DNA of 64,000 nucleotides from Mogibacterium sp. (GTDB taxonomy: Bacteria > Bacillota > Clostridia > Peptostreptococcales > Anaerovoracaceae): NCBI GenBank assembly GCA_017512145.1, contig JAFWHB010000009.1, forward strand, positions 53,936 through 117,935, read 5' to 3'. Shown here piece after piece: positions 17,728 to 26,885 of the stretch. How positions within the stretch are numbered: position 1 is the first letter of the stretch; the number at the start of each line of letters is the position of its first letter. The notes under the pieces were generated by a model. That model was not told the origin of the DNA. It searched no databases and saw only the letters and a program-made list of their open reading frames with translations. The position numbers and the translations under genes are program-made.

Positions 17728-19236
17728 ATGAACGAAACAACCAACACAACCATCACAGCCAAGCAGGCTAAGCGAAACATGTTCTTCTTCCCTGTAGGAA
17801 CTCTCGGAAGAGACATGATCTACAACATGTTCACCAACTACATTCTGCTGTACGTTCTGTTCACCCACAACCTTACAGCAGCACAGCTGATGGCGATCAC
17901 CGGCATCATGATCGGCGCCCGTATATTCGATGCTCTTAATGACCCTCTGATGGGCAACATCATCGAGCGTACGAGAACACGCTGGGGCAAATACAAGCCT
18001 TGGCTGGTAATCGGTATTCTCAGTACTTCGGTCGTTGTATATCTCGCATTCAACGTCAAACTCGAAGGCTGGGCATTCATCTGGTTCTTTGGCATCATAT
18101 ACTTTGCATACAGCATTACCTATACGATGCACGACATCTCCTACTGGGGAATGATCCCGTCGCTGACACAGGACGGCGGCACAAGAGACAAGCTGACCGC
18201 AATGACCAACCTCTGCGCTGGTATCGGCGGAGCTGTTGCAGGTCTCATGATCCCTATGCTGACAACCGGTTCAGGAACTATCGGCGGCAATGCACAGACA
18301 GCTTATGGAGTAGTTGCTCTTATCTTCTGCGTACTTGCTCCGCTCTTCCTCTCCTTCACCATCTTCGGTGTCAGGGAAGACCGTTCTTACATGGATGTCA
18401 CACCACCTCCGGTCAGCTTCAAGAAGATCGTTTCAACAATCGTCAAGAACGATCAGCTGTCATGGATGTGCCTCATCTTCCTGATGCATCAGATCGGTGC
18501 CGACCTGATCATCGGCGGAATCGGTTCAACATACATCTACTTCACATATGGATACAAAGGCGGTCTCTACTCACTGTTCTCAACAATCGGACTCTCGGCT
18601 TCGGGAATCCTGCTTATTGCTTATCCATGGCTCTCGTCAAAGTGGAAAAGGAAGACCCTTCTCAAGGGCTTTGGCATCGTACTGACTGTCGGATTTGCGC
18701 TCATGCTCGCTGCAGGCCTCTTCATGCCGGCAACAATGCTCTCATTCTGGATCACAACAGCAGGCTACATGCTCGCTCAGCTCGGAATGAACTGCTACTA
18801 CGTAATCATGATGCTCTCGATCATCAATACAGTTGAGTACAATGAGTACAAGAACGGAACAAGAGACGAGGCTATCGTAGCTTCGATCAGACCATTCTTC
18901 ACCAAGATGGGCAGTGCTCTTGCCGTTCTCCTCACCACTGTCTCCTACCTGATCTTCGGTGCTACCAACTACACCAACCAGATCAGTGCTCTCGAGCAGG
19001 CTGCTAACATGGGCAGCATCACAGAGGCTGAGAAGCTCACCCAGATCGAGGCTGTTATCAACTCAGTAACATCAACACAGAGCCACGGACTTCTGCTCGT
19101 AATGTGCCTCATCCCGCTCGTAATGATGCTCGCTGCTTACCTGCTCTACAAGAAATACTACATTCTCGATGAGGATGAGTTCAAGAGAATCGTTGAGGAG
19201 CTCGCTGAGAGGAACAATAACTACTACGTAGAGTAG
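17728..19236 (+). CDS. Sugar:cation symporter, GPH (MelB-like) family
   Basis: 502 residues, about 12 membrane segments. FDALNDPLMGNIIERTRTRWGKYKPW is the signature cytoplasmic loop of the glycoside-pentoside-hexuronide family, with the Asp that binds the coupling cation nearby. It follows the alpha-galactosidase by 60 bases, so the two form a transport-hydrolysis pair. The sugar is probably an alpha-galactoside; Na+ or H+ coupling cannot be told apart from sequence. Confidence 0.9.
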   Translation: MNETTNTTITAKQAKRNMFFFPVGTLGRDMIYNMFTNYILLYVLFTHNLTAAQLMAITGIMIGARIFDALNDPLMGNIIERTRTRWGKYKPWLVIGILSTSVVVYLAFNVKLEGWAFIWFFGIIYFAYSITYTMHDISYWGMIPSLTQDGGTRDKLTAMTNLCAGIGGAVAGLMIPMLTTGSGTIGGNAQTAYGVVALIFCVLAPLFLSFTIFGVREDRSYMDVTPPPVSFKKIVSTIVKNDQLSWMCLIFLMHQIGADLIIGGIGSTYIYFTYGYKGGLYSLFSTIGLSASGILLIAYPWLSSKWKRKTLLKGFGIVLTVGFALMLAAGLFMPATMLSFWITTAGYMLAQLGMNCYYVIMMLSIINTVEYNEYKNGTRDEAIVASIRPFFTKMGSALAVLLTTVSYLIFGATNYTNQISALEQAANMGSITEAEKLTQIEAVINSVTSTQSHGLLLVMCLIPLVMMLAAYLLYKKYYILDEDEFKRIVEELAERNNNYYVE

Positions 19237-19255
19237 AATTCAAGTTTTCTAACTG

Positions 19256-19284
19256 TTGACAATTAATAAATCCGGTGGTAACAT
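19256..19284 (+). promoter_or_regulatory. Strong promoter of the thrS T-box transcript
   Basis: Consensus-like TTGACA (19256-19261), 17-base spacer, TAACAT (19279-19284). It starts transcription near 19291, just before the T-box leader. Confidence 0.75.
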
Positions 19285-19290
19285 TTGCGG

Positions 19291-19538
19291 GTAAAACGTT
19301 GACGAGGACAGTAAGTACACCGTCTGGTCTTCCGAGAGAGGGATGGCAGCTGGAATCATCCTAAGACCTGGTGCACCGAACACCACCTCCGAGTGGCACC
19401 AATCCTGCCCGCTTTGGCCGCGTTACAAGCCTTAATGAGTGCCGGCGAGAATACTTGCCGGAAGATGGGTGGAACCACGGATTCTCTAACAGAGTATGCG
19501 TCCCTTCTGACTAACTTGTCGGAGGGGACTATTTTTTG
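19291..19538 (+). promoter_or_regulatory. T-box leader, threonine-specific
   Basis: The gap between the symporter and thrS holds a T-box. ACGTTGACGAGGACAGTAAG (19296-19315) is the stem I start. The specifier region GAACACCACC (19378-19387) places a Thr ACC codon ahead of the CCGAGTG element. The T-box sequence is TGGGTGGAACCACGG (19466-19480). A terminator follows with stem arms 19500-19511 and 19518-19529 and a TTTTTT run (19532-19537). Uncharged tRNA-Thr should stabilise the antiterminator and let thrS be transcribed. Confidence 0.92.
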
Positions 19539-19606
19539 TCCTCTCTGAGGCAAAACTGTCTGCTCTCGTATGGCAGATCAATCTTAGTAATAAGGAGGAA
19601 ACACAA

Positions 19607-21649
19607 TTGATTATCACACTTAAAGACGGCAGCAAGAAAGAATATGCTGAGCCGATGTCCGCTTATGACATCGCCAGAGACCTTAGTGACGGACTTGCAA
19701 GAGTTGCCTGCATCGCTGAGATAGACGGCAAGGCTTGCGACCTCAGAACAGTCATCGATCATGACTGCGAACTGAACATCCTGACATTTGATTCAGATGA
19801 AGGTAAGAGAGCTTACCGCCACACATGCTCACACGTCCTTGCTGAGGCTGTAAAGAACCTCTATCCGGAGGCAAAGCTTGCTATCGGACCTTCAATAGAC
19901 AATGGATTCTATTATGACTTTGACATGCCGCCTCTTACAAGAGAAGACCTCGACAAGATCGAGGCTGAGATGAAGAAGATCATCAAGAAAGGCGACAGAC
20001 TTGAGCGCTTTGAGATGCCAAGAGAAGAGGCTATCGCGTTCTACAAGGAGAAGGATGAGCCTTACAAGGTTCAGCTGATCGAAGATCTCCCTGAGGACGA
20101 GACTATCTCATTCTACAAGCAGGGTGACTTCATCGAGCTCTGCGCAGGACCTCACCTGATGAGCACAAGACCTATCAAGGCTTTCGCTCTGACATCAAGC
20201 TCCGGAGCTTACTGGAGAGGCGACGAGCACAACAAGATGCTCACAAGAATTTACGGAACAGCATATACCAAGAAGGAAGATCTCGCTGAATATCTCGAGT
20301 ACCTTGCAGACATCAAGAACAGAGACCACAACAAGCTCGGCCGTGAGATGGACCTCTTCACAACAGTAGATGTTATCGGTCAGGGTCTCCCACTCTTCAT
20401 GCCTAAGGGAACCAAGATCATCCAGAAGATGCAGAGATGGATTGAGGACCTCGAGGAGTATGAATGGGGCTATGTCCGCACAAGAACACCTCTGATGGCT
20501 AAGTCCACACTCTACAAGATCTCCGACCATTGGTATCACTACAAAGATGGCATGTTCCTGCTCGGATATGACAACATTGACGACCTGATGGCTTCTGAGG
20601 ACCGTTCTGCTGAGATCCACGGAGTTGAGGACCTAAAGCTGATCGAGAACGATGCCGACAGCAATGTAATGGCACTTCGTCCTATGACATGCCCGTTCCA
20701 GTACTATGTATATAAGGCTCGTCAGAAGAGTTACAGAGATCTGCCTTACAGAATGGGCGAGACTTCTACCCTCTTCCGTAATGAGCAGGCCGGAGAGATG
20801 CACGGACTTACAAGAGTACGTCAGTTCACTATCTCCGAAGGTCACCTCGTAGTTGCACAGGATCAGCTCGCAGATGAATTCAAGGGATGTGTAGAGCTGG
20901 CTAAGTACTGTCTCACAACTCTCGGACTTGAAGGCGATGTGACCTATCGTCTGTCAAGATGGGACCCGGATCATGCTGAGAATTATCTCGGAACTGCGGA
21001 GGACTGGGATGATGTAGAGGATTTCATGAGAGATATCCTTAATGAAATAGGTATCGAGTTTACCGAAGAAATCGGTGAAGCTGCATTCTACGGACCTAAG
21101 CTTGACATCCAGGCTAAGAACGTATATGGCAAGGAAGACACAATGATCACTATCCAGGTCGACAAATTCCTTGCTGATCGCTACGACATGTACTATATCG
21201 ACAGAGACGGCCAGAGAAAGCGCCCTTACATCATCCATCGTACTTCGATCGGTTGTTATGAGCGTACACTCGCATGGCTCATCGAGCATTATGCAGGCAA
21301 CCTGCCGACATGGCTCTGCCCTGAGCAGGTCAGGATCCTGCCTATCTCCGACAAAGTCGCTGATTATGCTGAGGAGGTCCGCAAGGAGCTGCGCAGGAAC
21401 GGTGTTGATGTAACTGTAGATAACAGCAGCGAGCGTATAGGCTACAAAGTCCGCAAGGCTCAGATGGAGAAAGTTCCTTACATGCTCGTTCTCGGAGCTA
21501 AGGAAGCTGAAGAAGGCAATGTTTCCGTACGTTCAAGATATCTTGGAGACGAAGGCGTCAAGCCACTTAACGAATTCGTAAGCGCACTCTGCGAAGAGAT
21601 CCGCACCAAAGAGATCCGCAAGATCGAGAAGAAAGAAGACGACAAATAA
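19607..21649 (+). CDS. thrS: Threonyl-tRNA synthetase
   Basis: Starts at TTG 19607, 8 bases after AAGGAGG (19592-19598). 680 residues: N-terminal TGS domain (1-60), editing domain with HTCSH (72-76), class II catalytic core, and anticodon-binding C-terminal domain. Motif 2 region is FRNEQAGEMHGLTRVRQFT. The zinc ligands appear as Cys in RPMTCPF and His in EMHGL and IIHR. Note the MTCPFQ form rather than MNCPEH, and the IHRTSIGCYERTLAWLIEH motif 3, both seen in a subset of Clostridia and related taxa. The last ~20 residues are a charged extension. Confidence 0.96.
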   Translation: MIITLKDGSKKEYAEPMSAYDIARDLSDGLARVACIAEIDGKACDLRTVIDHDCELNILTFDSDEGKRAYRHTCSHVLAEAVKNLYPEAKLAIGPSIDNGFYYDFDMPPLTREDLDKIEAEMKKIIKKGDRLERFEMPREEAIAFYKEKDEPYKVQLIEDLPEDETISFYKQGDFIELCAGPHLMSTRPIKAFALTSSSGAYWRGDEHNKMLTRIYGTAYTKKEDLAEYLEYLADIKNRDHNKLGREMDLFTTVDVIGQGLPLFMPKGTKIIQKMQRWIEDLEEYEWGYVRTRTPLMAKSTLYKISDHWYHYKDGMFLLGYDNIDDLMASEDRSAEIHGVEDLKLIENDADSNVMALRPMTCPFQYYVYKARQKSYRDLPYRMGETSTLFRNEQAGEMHGLTRVRQFTISEGHLVVAQDQLADEFKGCVELAKYCLTTLGLEGDVTYRLSRWDPDHAENYLGTAEDWDDVEDFMRDILNEIGIEFTEEIGEAAFYGPKLDIQAKNVYGKEDTMITIQVDKFLADRYDMYYIDRDGQRKRPYIIHRTSIGCYERTLAWLIEHYAGNLPTWLCPEQVRILPISDKVADYAEEVRKELRRNGVDVTVDNSSERIGYKVRKAQMEKVPYMLVLGAKEAEEGNVSVRSRYLGDEGVKPLNEFVSALCEEIRTKEIRKIEKKEDDK

Positions 21650-21650
21650 T

Positions 21651-21690
21651 AGAACAAGACCCGGAATCGCGAGATTCCGGGTCTTGTTCT
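21651..21690. terminator. Bidirectional terminator between thrS and butyrate kinase
   Basis: An 18-bp perfect stem (21651-21668 with 21673-21690) and a GCGA tetraloop. Its arms begin AGAACAAGAC and end GTCTTGTTCT, giving T-rich tails both ways. It abuts the buk stop at 21691. Confidence 0.92.
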
Positions 21691-22842
21691 TTAATCATCA
21701 AATCCGCTCCACACAGGCTTGCCTGTGTATTCGAGCGGCTCCTCTTCCCCGCGCAGCACGCGGAGGGCGCCGGCAGCCATTGCCTCGTGCTCGACTTCTC
21801 CAGGATAGAAGCTGACCGGCGCGATCCAGGAGCAGCGCTCCTGGATCTGCTGCCTGAGGTCTTCGAACCTCAGCAGCCTTCCGCCGCAAACTATCCCATC
21901 CACCTTGCCACTGAGTACAGTTGCCATAGAACCGATCGATTTGCATATGTTATAGATCATCGCATTCCAGACTCTTGTCGCTTTGGCATCACCAGCCTCT
22001 ACCATGGCATGGATCTTGTCTGAGTCTGAAGTACCGAAGTGCCCTGTAAGGCCGGCATTTCTTGTAAGAATTTCTCTGGCGGCTCTGACCGACTCCTCGA
22101 GTCCGTTATAATTCGTATCTGCTATCCCTATCCTGCTCTTATTTGCATTATCGAAATAGTAGTCAATCACCGCACTGACAGGAAGAGCACCTGTCCTTGT
22201 CGGAGTGAATGGACCCTCACCTGCCGCATTATTGGTTGCATCGATCATCTTTCCGTGATCATGAGCGGATATCGTCATGCCTCCATCGATATGACAGACT
22301 ATGTAATTTCCGTCCTCATATCTGACGCCGTTCTTCTTGCAATGCATCCTGACAGTTCCCTTGAGATTGAGAGCATGTGTGCTGGAAGTCCTGTAGATCC
22401 CTTCAACGCCTGTGATCCTTGCAAGATCGCAGAACTCATCGGTCTTAGGGCTGTCAACCATGAAAACCCTGCCGCCGAACTCCTTCTGGAGCTCTTTGGC
22501 AAGCGGGAGTCCGAGATTTGCAGGATGATCAACACCTGTTACGGCATTGTAATTGTCCTGTACGAGGAGATCGTTTGCCTCATACGTCCCGCCGATGCAC
22601 GGCATGCTTGCGCCGCCTCTGCCGACGATAGCATCCACACCTGTCAGATTTATGTTGTTCTCTCTGAGGAAGTCCTTGATCAGGCCAAGTCTGTGACCCA
22701 GCTGATTGCGTACAGGCCCGAGACTTGCCAGAAACGGCGCGTCATGGAAAACGCTCGTCTCGAACAGCTTCTCCTCATCTTCAAAATATGCAAGTTTGGT
22801 CGAAGTCGACCCCGGATTGATAACGAATATTTTGTAGCTCAT
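21691..22842 (-). CDS. buk: Butyrate kinase
   Basis: 383 residues of the ASKHA acetate/butyrate kinase family: VINPGSTSTKLAYF (phosphate 1 motif), VGRGGASMPCIGGTYEAND and CHIDGGMTISAHDHGKMIDATNN are typical of butyrate kinase. It makes ATP from butyryl phosphate. No ptb lies next to it; the neighbours are MsrA, a LUD protein and a ketopantoate-reductase-like enzyme, so the phosphotransbutyrylase must be elsewhere. Last gene of the operon; 36 bases separate it from msrA. Confidence 0.93.
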   Translation of the reverse strand: MSYKIFVINPGSTSTKLAYFEDEEKLFETSVFHDAPFLASLGPVRNQLGHRLGLIKDFLRENNINLTGVDAIVGRGGASMPCIGGTYEANDLLVQDNYNAVTGVDHPANLGLPLAKELQKEFGGRVFMVDSPKTDEFCDLARITGVEGIYRTSSTHALNLKGTVRMHCKKNGVRYEDGNYIVCHIDGGMTISAHDHGKMIDATNNAAGEGPFTPTRTGALPVSAVIDYYFDNANKSRIGIADTNYNGLEESVRAAREILTRNAGLTGHFGTSDSDKIHAMVEAGDAKATRVWNAMIYNICKSIGSMATVLSGKVDGIVCGGRLLRFEDLRQQIQERCSWIAPVSFYPGEVEHEAMAAGALRVLRGEEEPLEYTGKPVWSGFDD

Positions 22843-22878
22843 TATGTGATTACTTCCTAAATTGATAATTTGATTGTT

Positions 22879-23376
22879 CTATTTGCTGATGCTGAAGTAT
22901 TCAGACGGTATATGACAGTATCCGCCAGGATTCTTGTCGAGGTATTTCTGATGATACTCCTCTGCAGAGAAGAAGTTCTTGAGAGGCTCAAGCTCTACGG
23001 CGAGCTTCTGTCCGGCTTTGGCCTCCTCTGCATCGTACACCTTGTGTATCTCATCAAGCATCGAATCATCTGTATAATAGATGCCTGTCCTGTACTGAAT
23101 GCCTGTATCATGTCCCTGTCTGTTGACCGAGAGCGGATCGATAACCATGAAGTACATCTTAAGAAGCTCTGCAAGAGAGATCCTGGTCTCATCAAAGACT
23201 ATGCGGACTGTCTCCGCATGTCCCGAGCTCCTGCAGACATCCTCATATGAAGGATTTGCCTTGGCGCCATCAGGACCATTTGCATATCCTACCTCAGTCT
23301 CAACAACCCCATCAAACTGATCGATGAATTTCTGAACGCCCCAGAAGCATCCACCTGCCAGATAGATTTCTTTCAT
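22879..23376 (-). CDS. msrA: Peptide-methionine (S)-S-oxide reductase
   Basis: 165 residues with the catalytic GCFWGVQKFID (Cys10), the YANGPDGAKANPSYEDVC segment, and GHAETVRIVFDE. MsrA repairs oxidised methionine in proteins, an oxygen-defence role in an anaerobe. It lies between the LUD protein and butyrate kinase on the same strand. Confidence 0.95.
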   Translation of the reverse strand: MKEIYLAGGCFWGVQKFIDQFDGVVETEVGYANGPDGAKANPSYEDVCRSSGHAETVRIVFDETRISLAELLKMYFMVIDPLSVNRQGHDTGIQYRTGIYYTDDSMLDEIHKVYDAEEAKAGQKLAVELEPLKNFFSAEEYHQKYLDKNPGGYCHIPSEYFSISK

Positions 23377-23390
23377 CTTAGCCCTCCTGA

Positions 23391-24023
23391 TTAGAATCCG
23401 AGTGTGTCATTTACAAGGATGACATGTATCCTGTCTGCATGTCTTGAGAATCTTGTTACCAGGAACTGGCAGCAGATCGTGTCGATTGACTTGCAGTTAG
23501 CGCATGCGCCTGTCTTGCGGCAAGGAGTCTGGATATTATCGAACTTCTGCGCATTTATCGGAGCTGCAACATTGCGTGCTCTCTTCATTGCGCCGTCAAC
23601 ATCACTGCAGACCTTGTTCATTCCGACGATGAAGAGAACCTTCTTAGGTCCGTAAGCGATTGCAGATACTCTGTTCGAATTACCATCTATATTGACCAGG
23701 ATGCCATCCTCTGTGATAGCATTCACGCTTGCGAGGTAGAAATCCGCATCGTATGCCTGCAGCATTGCAGCTCTTCTGTCCTCAGCCTCATTCCTGTCGA
23801 TGAAGTTGTAATTGCCTTCTTTGAGGGCTTTGACAAGGCCTATCTCCTGTACGCTGACGCCTCCGCCCATTGTCGCAGTGCTTCCCTCAGGGATCAGCTC
23901 AAGCGCGATCTTCAGCGCCTCTTCTCTGTCATGAGCATAGTAGCCGGTCATATTGCGCGACTGAAGTCCCTTGATCACCTTCTGAGCCAGCATGTCATTC
24001 CTCTTTACGATATTGTCATTCAT
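23391..24023 (-). CDS. LUD-domain protein (LutC/YkgG-like, COG1139-type fold)
   Basis: 210 residues. TATMGGGVSVQEIGL, AEDRRAAMLQAYDADFYLASVNAITEDG and GMNKVCSDVDGAMKRARN are hallmarks of the lactate-utilisation domain family. A C-terminal cluster CRKTGACANCKSIDTICC could bind Fe-S. A role in lactate oxidation is not supported by the neighbours; an undefined redox role is more prudent. 14 bases separate it from msrA. Confidence 0.85.
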   Translation of the reverse strand: MNDNIVKRNDMLAQKVIKGLQSRNMTGYYAHDREEALKIALELIPEGSTATMGGGVSVQEIGLVKALKEGNYNFIDRNEAEDRRAAMLQAYDADFYLASVNAITEDGILVNIDGNSNRVSAIAYGPKKVLFIVGMNKVCSDVDGAMKRARNVAAPINAQKFDNIQTPCRKTGACANCKSIDTICCQFLVTRFSRHADRIHVILVNDTLGF

Positions 24024-24053
24024 CTGAATCCCTTCCTTTCATCCTCAATCATT

Positions 24054-25022
24054 CTATCTGATGCCTCTTGACTTCAGTTCGGCAACAACTTTCCTGTATA
24101 TCGGCAGATCAACACCGTACTTCTCTGCCATCGTCAGCACATTGTAGATCAGTCCGTCGATCTCTGTTGATTTGCCCGCGGCCACATCACGCTGAAGCGA
24201 CGTGGTCATGTCAGGCGCAAGGCCATCGAGGATCCTCAGGCTCTCGCTGACGACATCACTCTCAAATCCGATACCCATCGCATCCGCCAGTTTGGCTATC
24301 TCACCGATCATTCCGGCAAAGCAGTCTCTCGCCTCGCCTTCCTTCTGCATCGGTCCGGCCGGTATATCATAGTAGAGCCCACATGCGCCCTGTGGCGAGA
24401 CATACGAGAACTTGCGCATCGCATCTCTCTCAATGTTATCTGACAGGATTCCTCTGATCCCGCACGCATTCATGTCTTCCTCTACCTGCTTAAGTCTGCT
24501 GATCAGATCACATCCGGACAGCCCTGCGAGCCTCTCGCGCTGATCCTTTCTCAGTCCGAAAACCACCCTCAATATGGTCCCGTTCATGAAGATGACGCCC
24601 GGCTCCCTGACCTCAGACGCAACGTAAATGCAGCCGTCAGTTACAGTGATTCCCGGGAGCTCCTTCTGCATCTCTCCACCAGTCCCGAATATGTTCAGTA
24701 TCGGTATGACCAATGTGTCAGGTCCCGCGATCTTACTGATAAATGGGATCGTATCCGCAATCGAATAGCCCTTGACACAGACAAGTATGACATCCGGTCT
24801 CAGATCTTCAGCGCATTCCTCCATGCTGAATGCTCTTGCCGGACTTACGGTAAATTCTGTGTCCGGCCTTATGACCTTGAGTCCATTCTCTCTCATGGTC
24901 TCAAGATGTCTGCCCCTTGCTATGAAAGTAACATCCTTCCCGCCATGTGCAAGATGAGCACCGACAGCACCGCCAGTGCCCCCGGTGCCAAGAATCATGT
25001 ATTTCAATCCTGAATCACTCAT
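24054..25022 (-). CDS. Ketopantoate reductase family protein (ApbA/PanE-like)
   Basis: 322 residues from ATG 25022, which follows a GGGGGGAG site. The longer reading frame to 25118 has no ribosome site. N-terminal Rossmann motif MILGTGGTGGAVGAHLAHGG; later DVILVCVKGYSI and the C-terminal helical domain with GKSTEIDGLIYNVLTMAEKYG, matching 2-dehydropantoate 2-reductase. The catalytic Lys segment is present but the true substrate may differ. First gene of the operon ending with butyrate kinase. Confidence 0.85.
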   Translation of the reverse strand: MSDSGLKYMILGTGGTGGAVGAHLAHGGKDVTFIARGRHLETMRENGLKVIRPDTEFTVSPARAFSMEECAEDLRPDVILVCVKGYSIADTIPFISKIAGPDTLVIPILNIFGTGGEMQKELPGITVTDGCIYVASEVREPGVIFMNGTILRVVFGLRKDQRERLAGLSGCDLISRLKQVEEDMNACGIRGILSDNIERDAMRKFSYVSPQGACGLYYDIPAGPMQKEGEARDCFAGMIGEIAKLADAMGIGFESDVVSESLRILDGLAPDMTTSLQRDVAAGKSTEIDGLIYNVLTMAEKYGVDLPIYRKVVAELKSRGIR

Positions 25023-25242
25023 TACTATCTCCCCCCAGATCATCATTGATTTTTCTATTTCTATAATATGATACAGTATGATTAATGCCGCAATAAAGCA
25101 ATACTTCACTTGCTGCATCTCACTGCTCGGCAGACAATACTGAGCTATCAGTATACTATCACAAATATATCATCCATTACACACCTAGTTGTTCCGCCGG
25201 TCCGAAATGCATTATTATACAGACTGGGTTAATTATACTGCA

Positions 25243-25470
25243 TTAGTTAGCATTTCACGCTTTCATCTTTTCCTAACTAATGAACTGTTCAATATCGGAG
25301 CTGTATTAGTTAGAATTCAACTCTTTCTCTGTTCCCTAACTAATTTCTCACCCAAATCCTCTACGATTTTAGTTAGCATTTCACACTTTCTTCTATTCCT
25401 AACTATTGGATCTGCTCACTATGAGGTAGATGTAGTTAGCATCCAGCTCTTTCTCTATTTCCTGACTAAT
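25243..25470. repeat. 63-bp-period array: four 39-bp hairpin repeats with 24-bp spacers
   Basis: The gap 25119-25612 contains no credible gene. It holds four repeats at 25243-25281, 25306-25344, 25369-25407 and 25432-25470. Each begins T/G-TAGTTAG and ends CTAACTAAT (variants CTAACTATT, CTGACTAAT). The ends are inverted and can form an 8-bp stem around a pyrimidine-rich 20-odd-base loop (CTTTC-T-C type). The 24-base spacers differ. Spacing is constant at 63. There is no cas gene and the repeats vary internally, so it is not a usable CRISPR. Confidence 0.8.
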
Positions 25471-25538
25471 TAAATCGTCTTAGTCAAAGATGGATAACAA
25501 GGCATACTTATTTCTTACGTATCATTAACATAATAAGA

Positions 25539-25565
25539 GAGCCGCCCTGACTAGTAAGGCGGCTC
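25539..25565 (-). terminator. Terminator of the Na+-decarboxylase/amino-acid operon
   Basis: GAGCCGCC (25539-25546) and GGCGGCTC (25558-25565) form an 8-bp stem around an 11-base loop; on the minus strand TCTTATTAT follows. It lies 48 bases past the symporter stop. Confidence 0.8.
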
Positions 25566-25612
25566 CCCAGCTATGTTGCAAGCAATTGTTGTGAGATTTT
25601 TTATATCTGTAA

Positions 25613-26845
25613 CTATTTTGCTTTGGCTTCCTTAGACATTCTTCTGCTCTCGTAATCGGATACGATTACAGCAGCGGACAGGTCGCCGACTACGTTGACA
25701 CCTGTACGGCCCATGTCGAAGATCTTATCAACGCCCATGATGAGAGCGATACCTTCAACAGGCAGGCCTACGCTCTGGAGTACCATAGCGAGCATGATCA
25801 TGCCTGCGCCAGGTGTTCCTGCTGTTCCGATCGATGCCAGGGTAGCTGTCAGTACGATGGTAGCCATCTGGCCGAGTGTCAGGTCAATGCCGAAGCATGT
25901 TGCGATGAAGATAGAAGCTACACCCTGATAAATAGCAGTTCCGTCCATGTTGATTGTAGCTCCGAGCGGAAGTGTGAAGCTTGCTACTTCCTTACGTACG
26001 CCGAGGTCCTCAGCACACTCCATTGTAACCGGAAGAGTACCGATTGAGGATGTGCTGGTGAAAGCGAACAGGAATGCCGGAAGAGCTCCCTTGAAGAACT
26101 TGACCGGATTCATGTGGCCGAGTGAGCTGACAGCAAGTGAGTATGTGAAGAGTGCATGTACTGCGTAAGCAATGTAAGCTGTGAGCAGTACCAGTGCGAG
26201 TGATCCGAGGATCTGCGGTCCGTTGACTGCTACTACAGGAACCATCATGCAGAATACTGCGATAGGAGTGATCTTGATGATTCCGGTCATGATTACCATG
26301 AATACTTCATAGCAGCTATCGATCCAGTTCTTCAGTCCAAGTCCCTTCTCACCGGCAATGATGATACCAAATCCGATGAACAGAGCGATTACGATAACCT
26401 GAAGCATCGATGCATCTACCATAGGCTGGAAGAAGTTCGATGGGAAGATATTGACGAGAGTGTCCATGAACTTGGTCGGCTCTGCTGCCTCATACTCAAG
26501 GCCGGATGTCTCAAGTACTGCATATGATCCCTTGAAAATGTTTGCAAAGATCAGACCAATTACGATAGCGAATGCTGTTGTGCAGAAGTAGTAAATGATA
26601 GTACGGAGACCGATTGTTCCAACCTTCTTGATATCAGAAAGCGAAACTACACCCTGAATGATGGATGTGAGAACGATAGGTACTACGATGAACTTGAGCA
26701 GGTTCAGGAAGATAGTACCGAACGGCTTGATGTACTCTGTTGTGAAGTCTGCCAGACCCATGGACAGGAAAATAAGTCCTACAACAATACCAAGGGCTAG
26801 GGCGATAAAAATCTGTAGTGGCAATGATTTTTTGATTTTTTCCAT
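25613..26845 (-). CDS. Dicarboxylate/amino-acid:cation symporter (DAACS family, GltP/GltT-like)
   Basis: 410 residues, eight transmembrane helices plus two re-entrant loops. Signatures are the serine-rich FTSTSSIGTLPVTMEC (re-entrant loop 1), GATINMDGTAIYQG (helix 7 NMDGT, Na+ and aspartate site), and GTPGAGMIMLAMVLQSVGLP (re-entrant loop 2). It imports aspartate, glutamate or a C4-dicarboxylate with Na+ or H+. It is 40 bases downstream of the Asp/Glu racemase, at the end of the decarboxylase operon, so aspartate or glutamate is the probable cargo. Confidence 0.93.
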   Translation of the reverse strand: MEKIKKSLPLQIFIALALGIVVGLIFLSMGLADFTTEYIKPFGTIFLNLLKFIVVPIVLTSIIQGVVSLSDIKKVGTIGLRTIIYYFCTTAFAIVIGLIFANIFKGSYAVLETSGLEYEAAEPTKFMDTLVNIFPSNFFQPMVDASMLQVIVIALFIGFGIIIAGEKGLGLKNWIDSCYEVFMVIMTGIIKITPIAVFCMMVPVVAVNGPQILGSLALVLLTAYIAYAVHALFTYSLAVSSLGHMNPVKFFKGALPAFLFAFTSTSSIGTLPVTMECAEDLGVRKEVASFTLPLGATINMDGTAIYQGVASIFIATCFGIDLTLGQMATIVLTATLASIGTAGTPGAGMIMLAMVLQSVGLPVEGIALIMGVDKIFDMGRTGVNVVGDLSAAVIVSDYESRRMSKEAKAK

Positions 26846-26885
26846 TGTTAATACCTCTCTTTTACCAATAAACTCCTATACCTTC

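Noticed and set aside
25243..25470. CRISPR array
   Set aside because: Repeats differ at many positions, only four copies, no cas genes in the window; regular spacing alone is not enough.
25189..25473. A 94-codon plus-strand frame through the 63-bp array with repeating (V-S-I-x-x-F-x-L-F-L-T-N) units
   Set aside because: The repetition is explained by the DNA repeat whose period is divisible by three; the start is TTG with no ribosome site.
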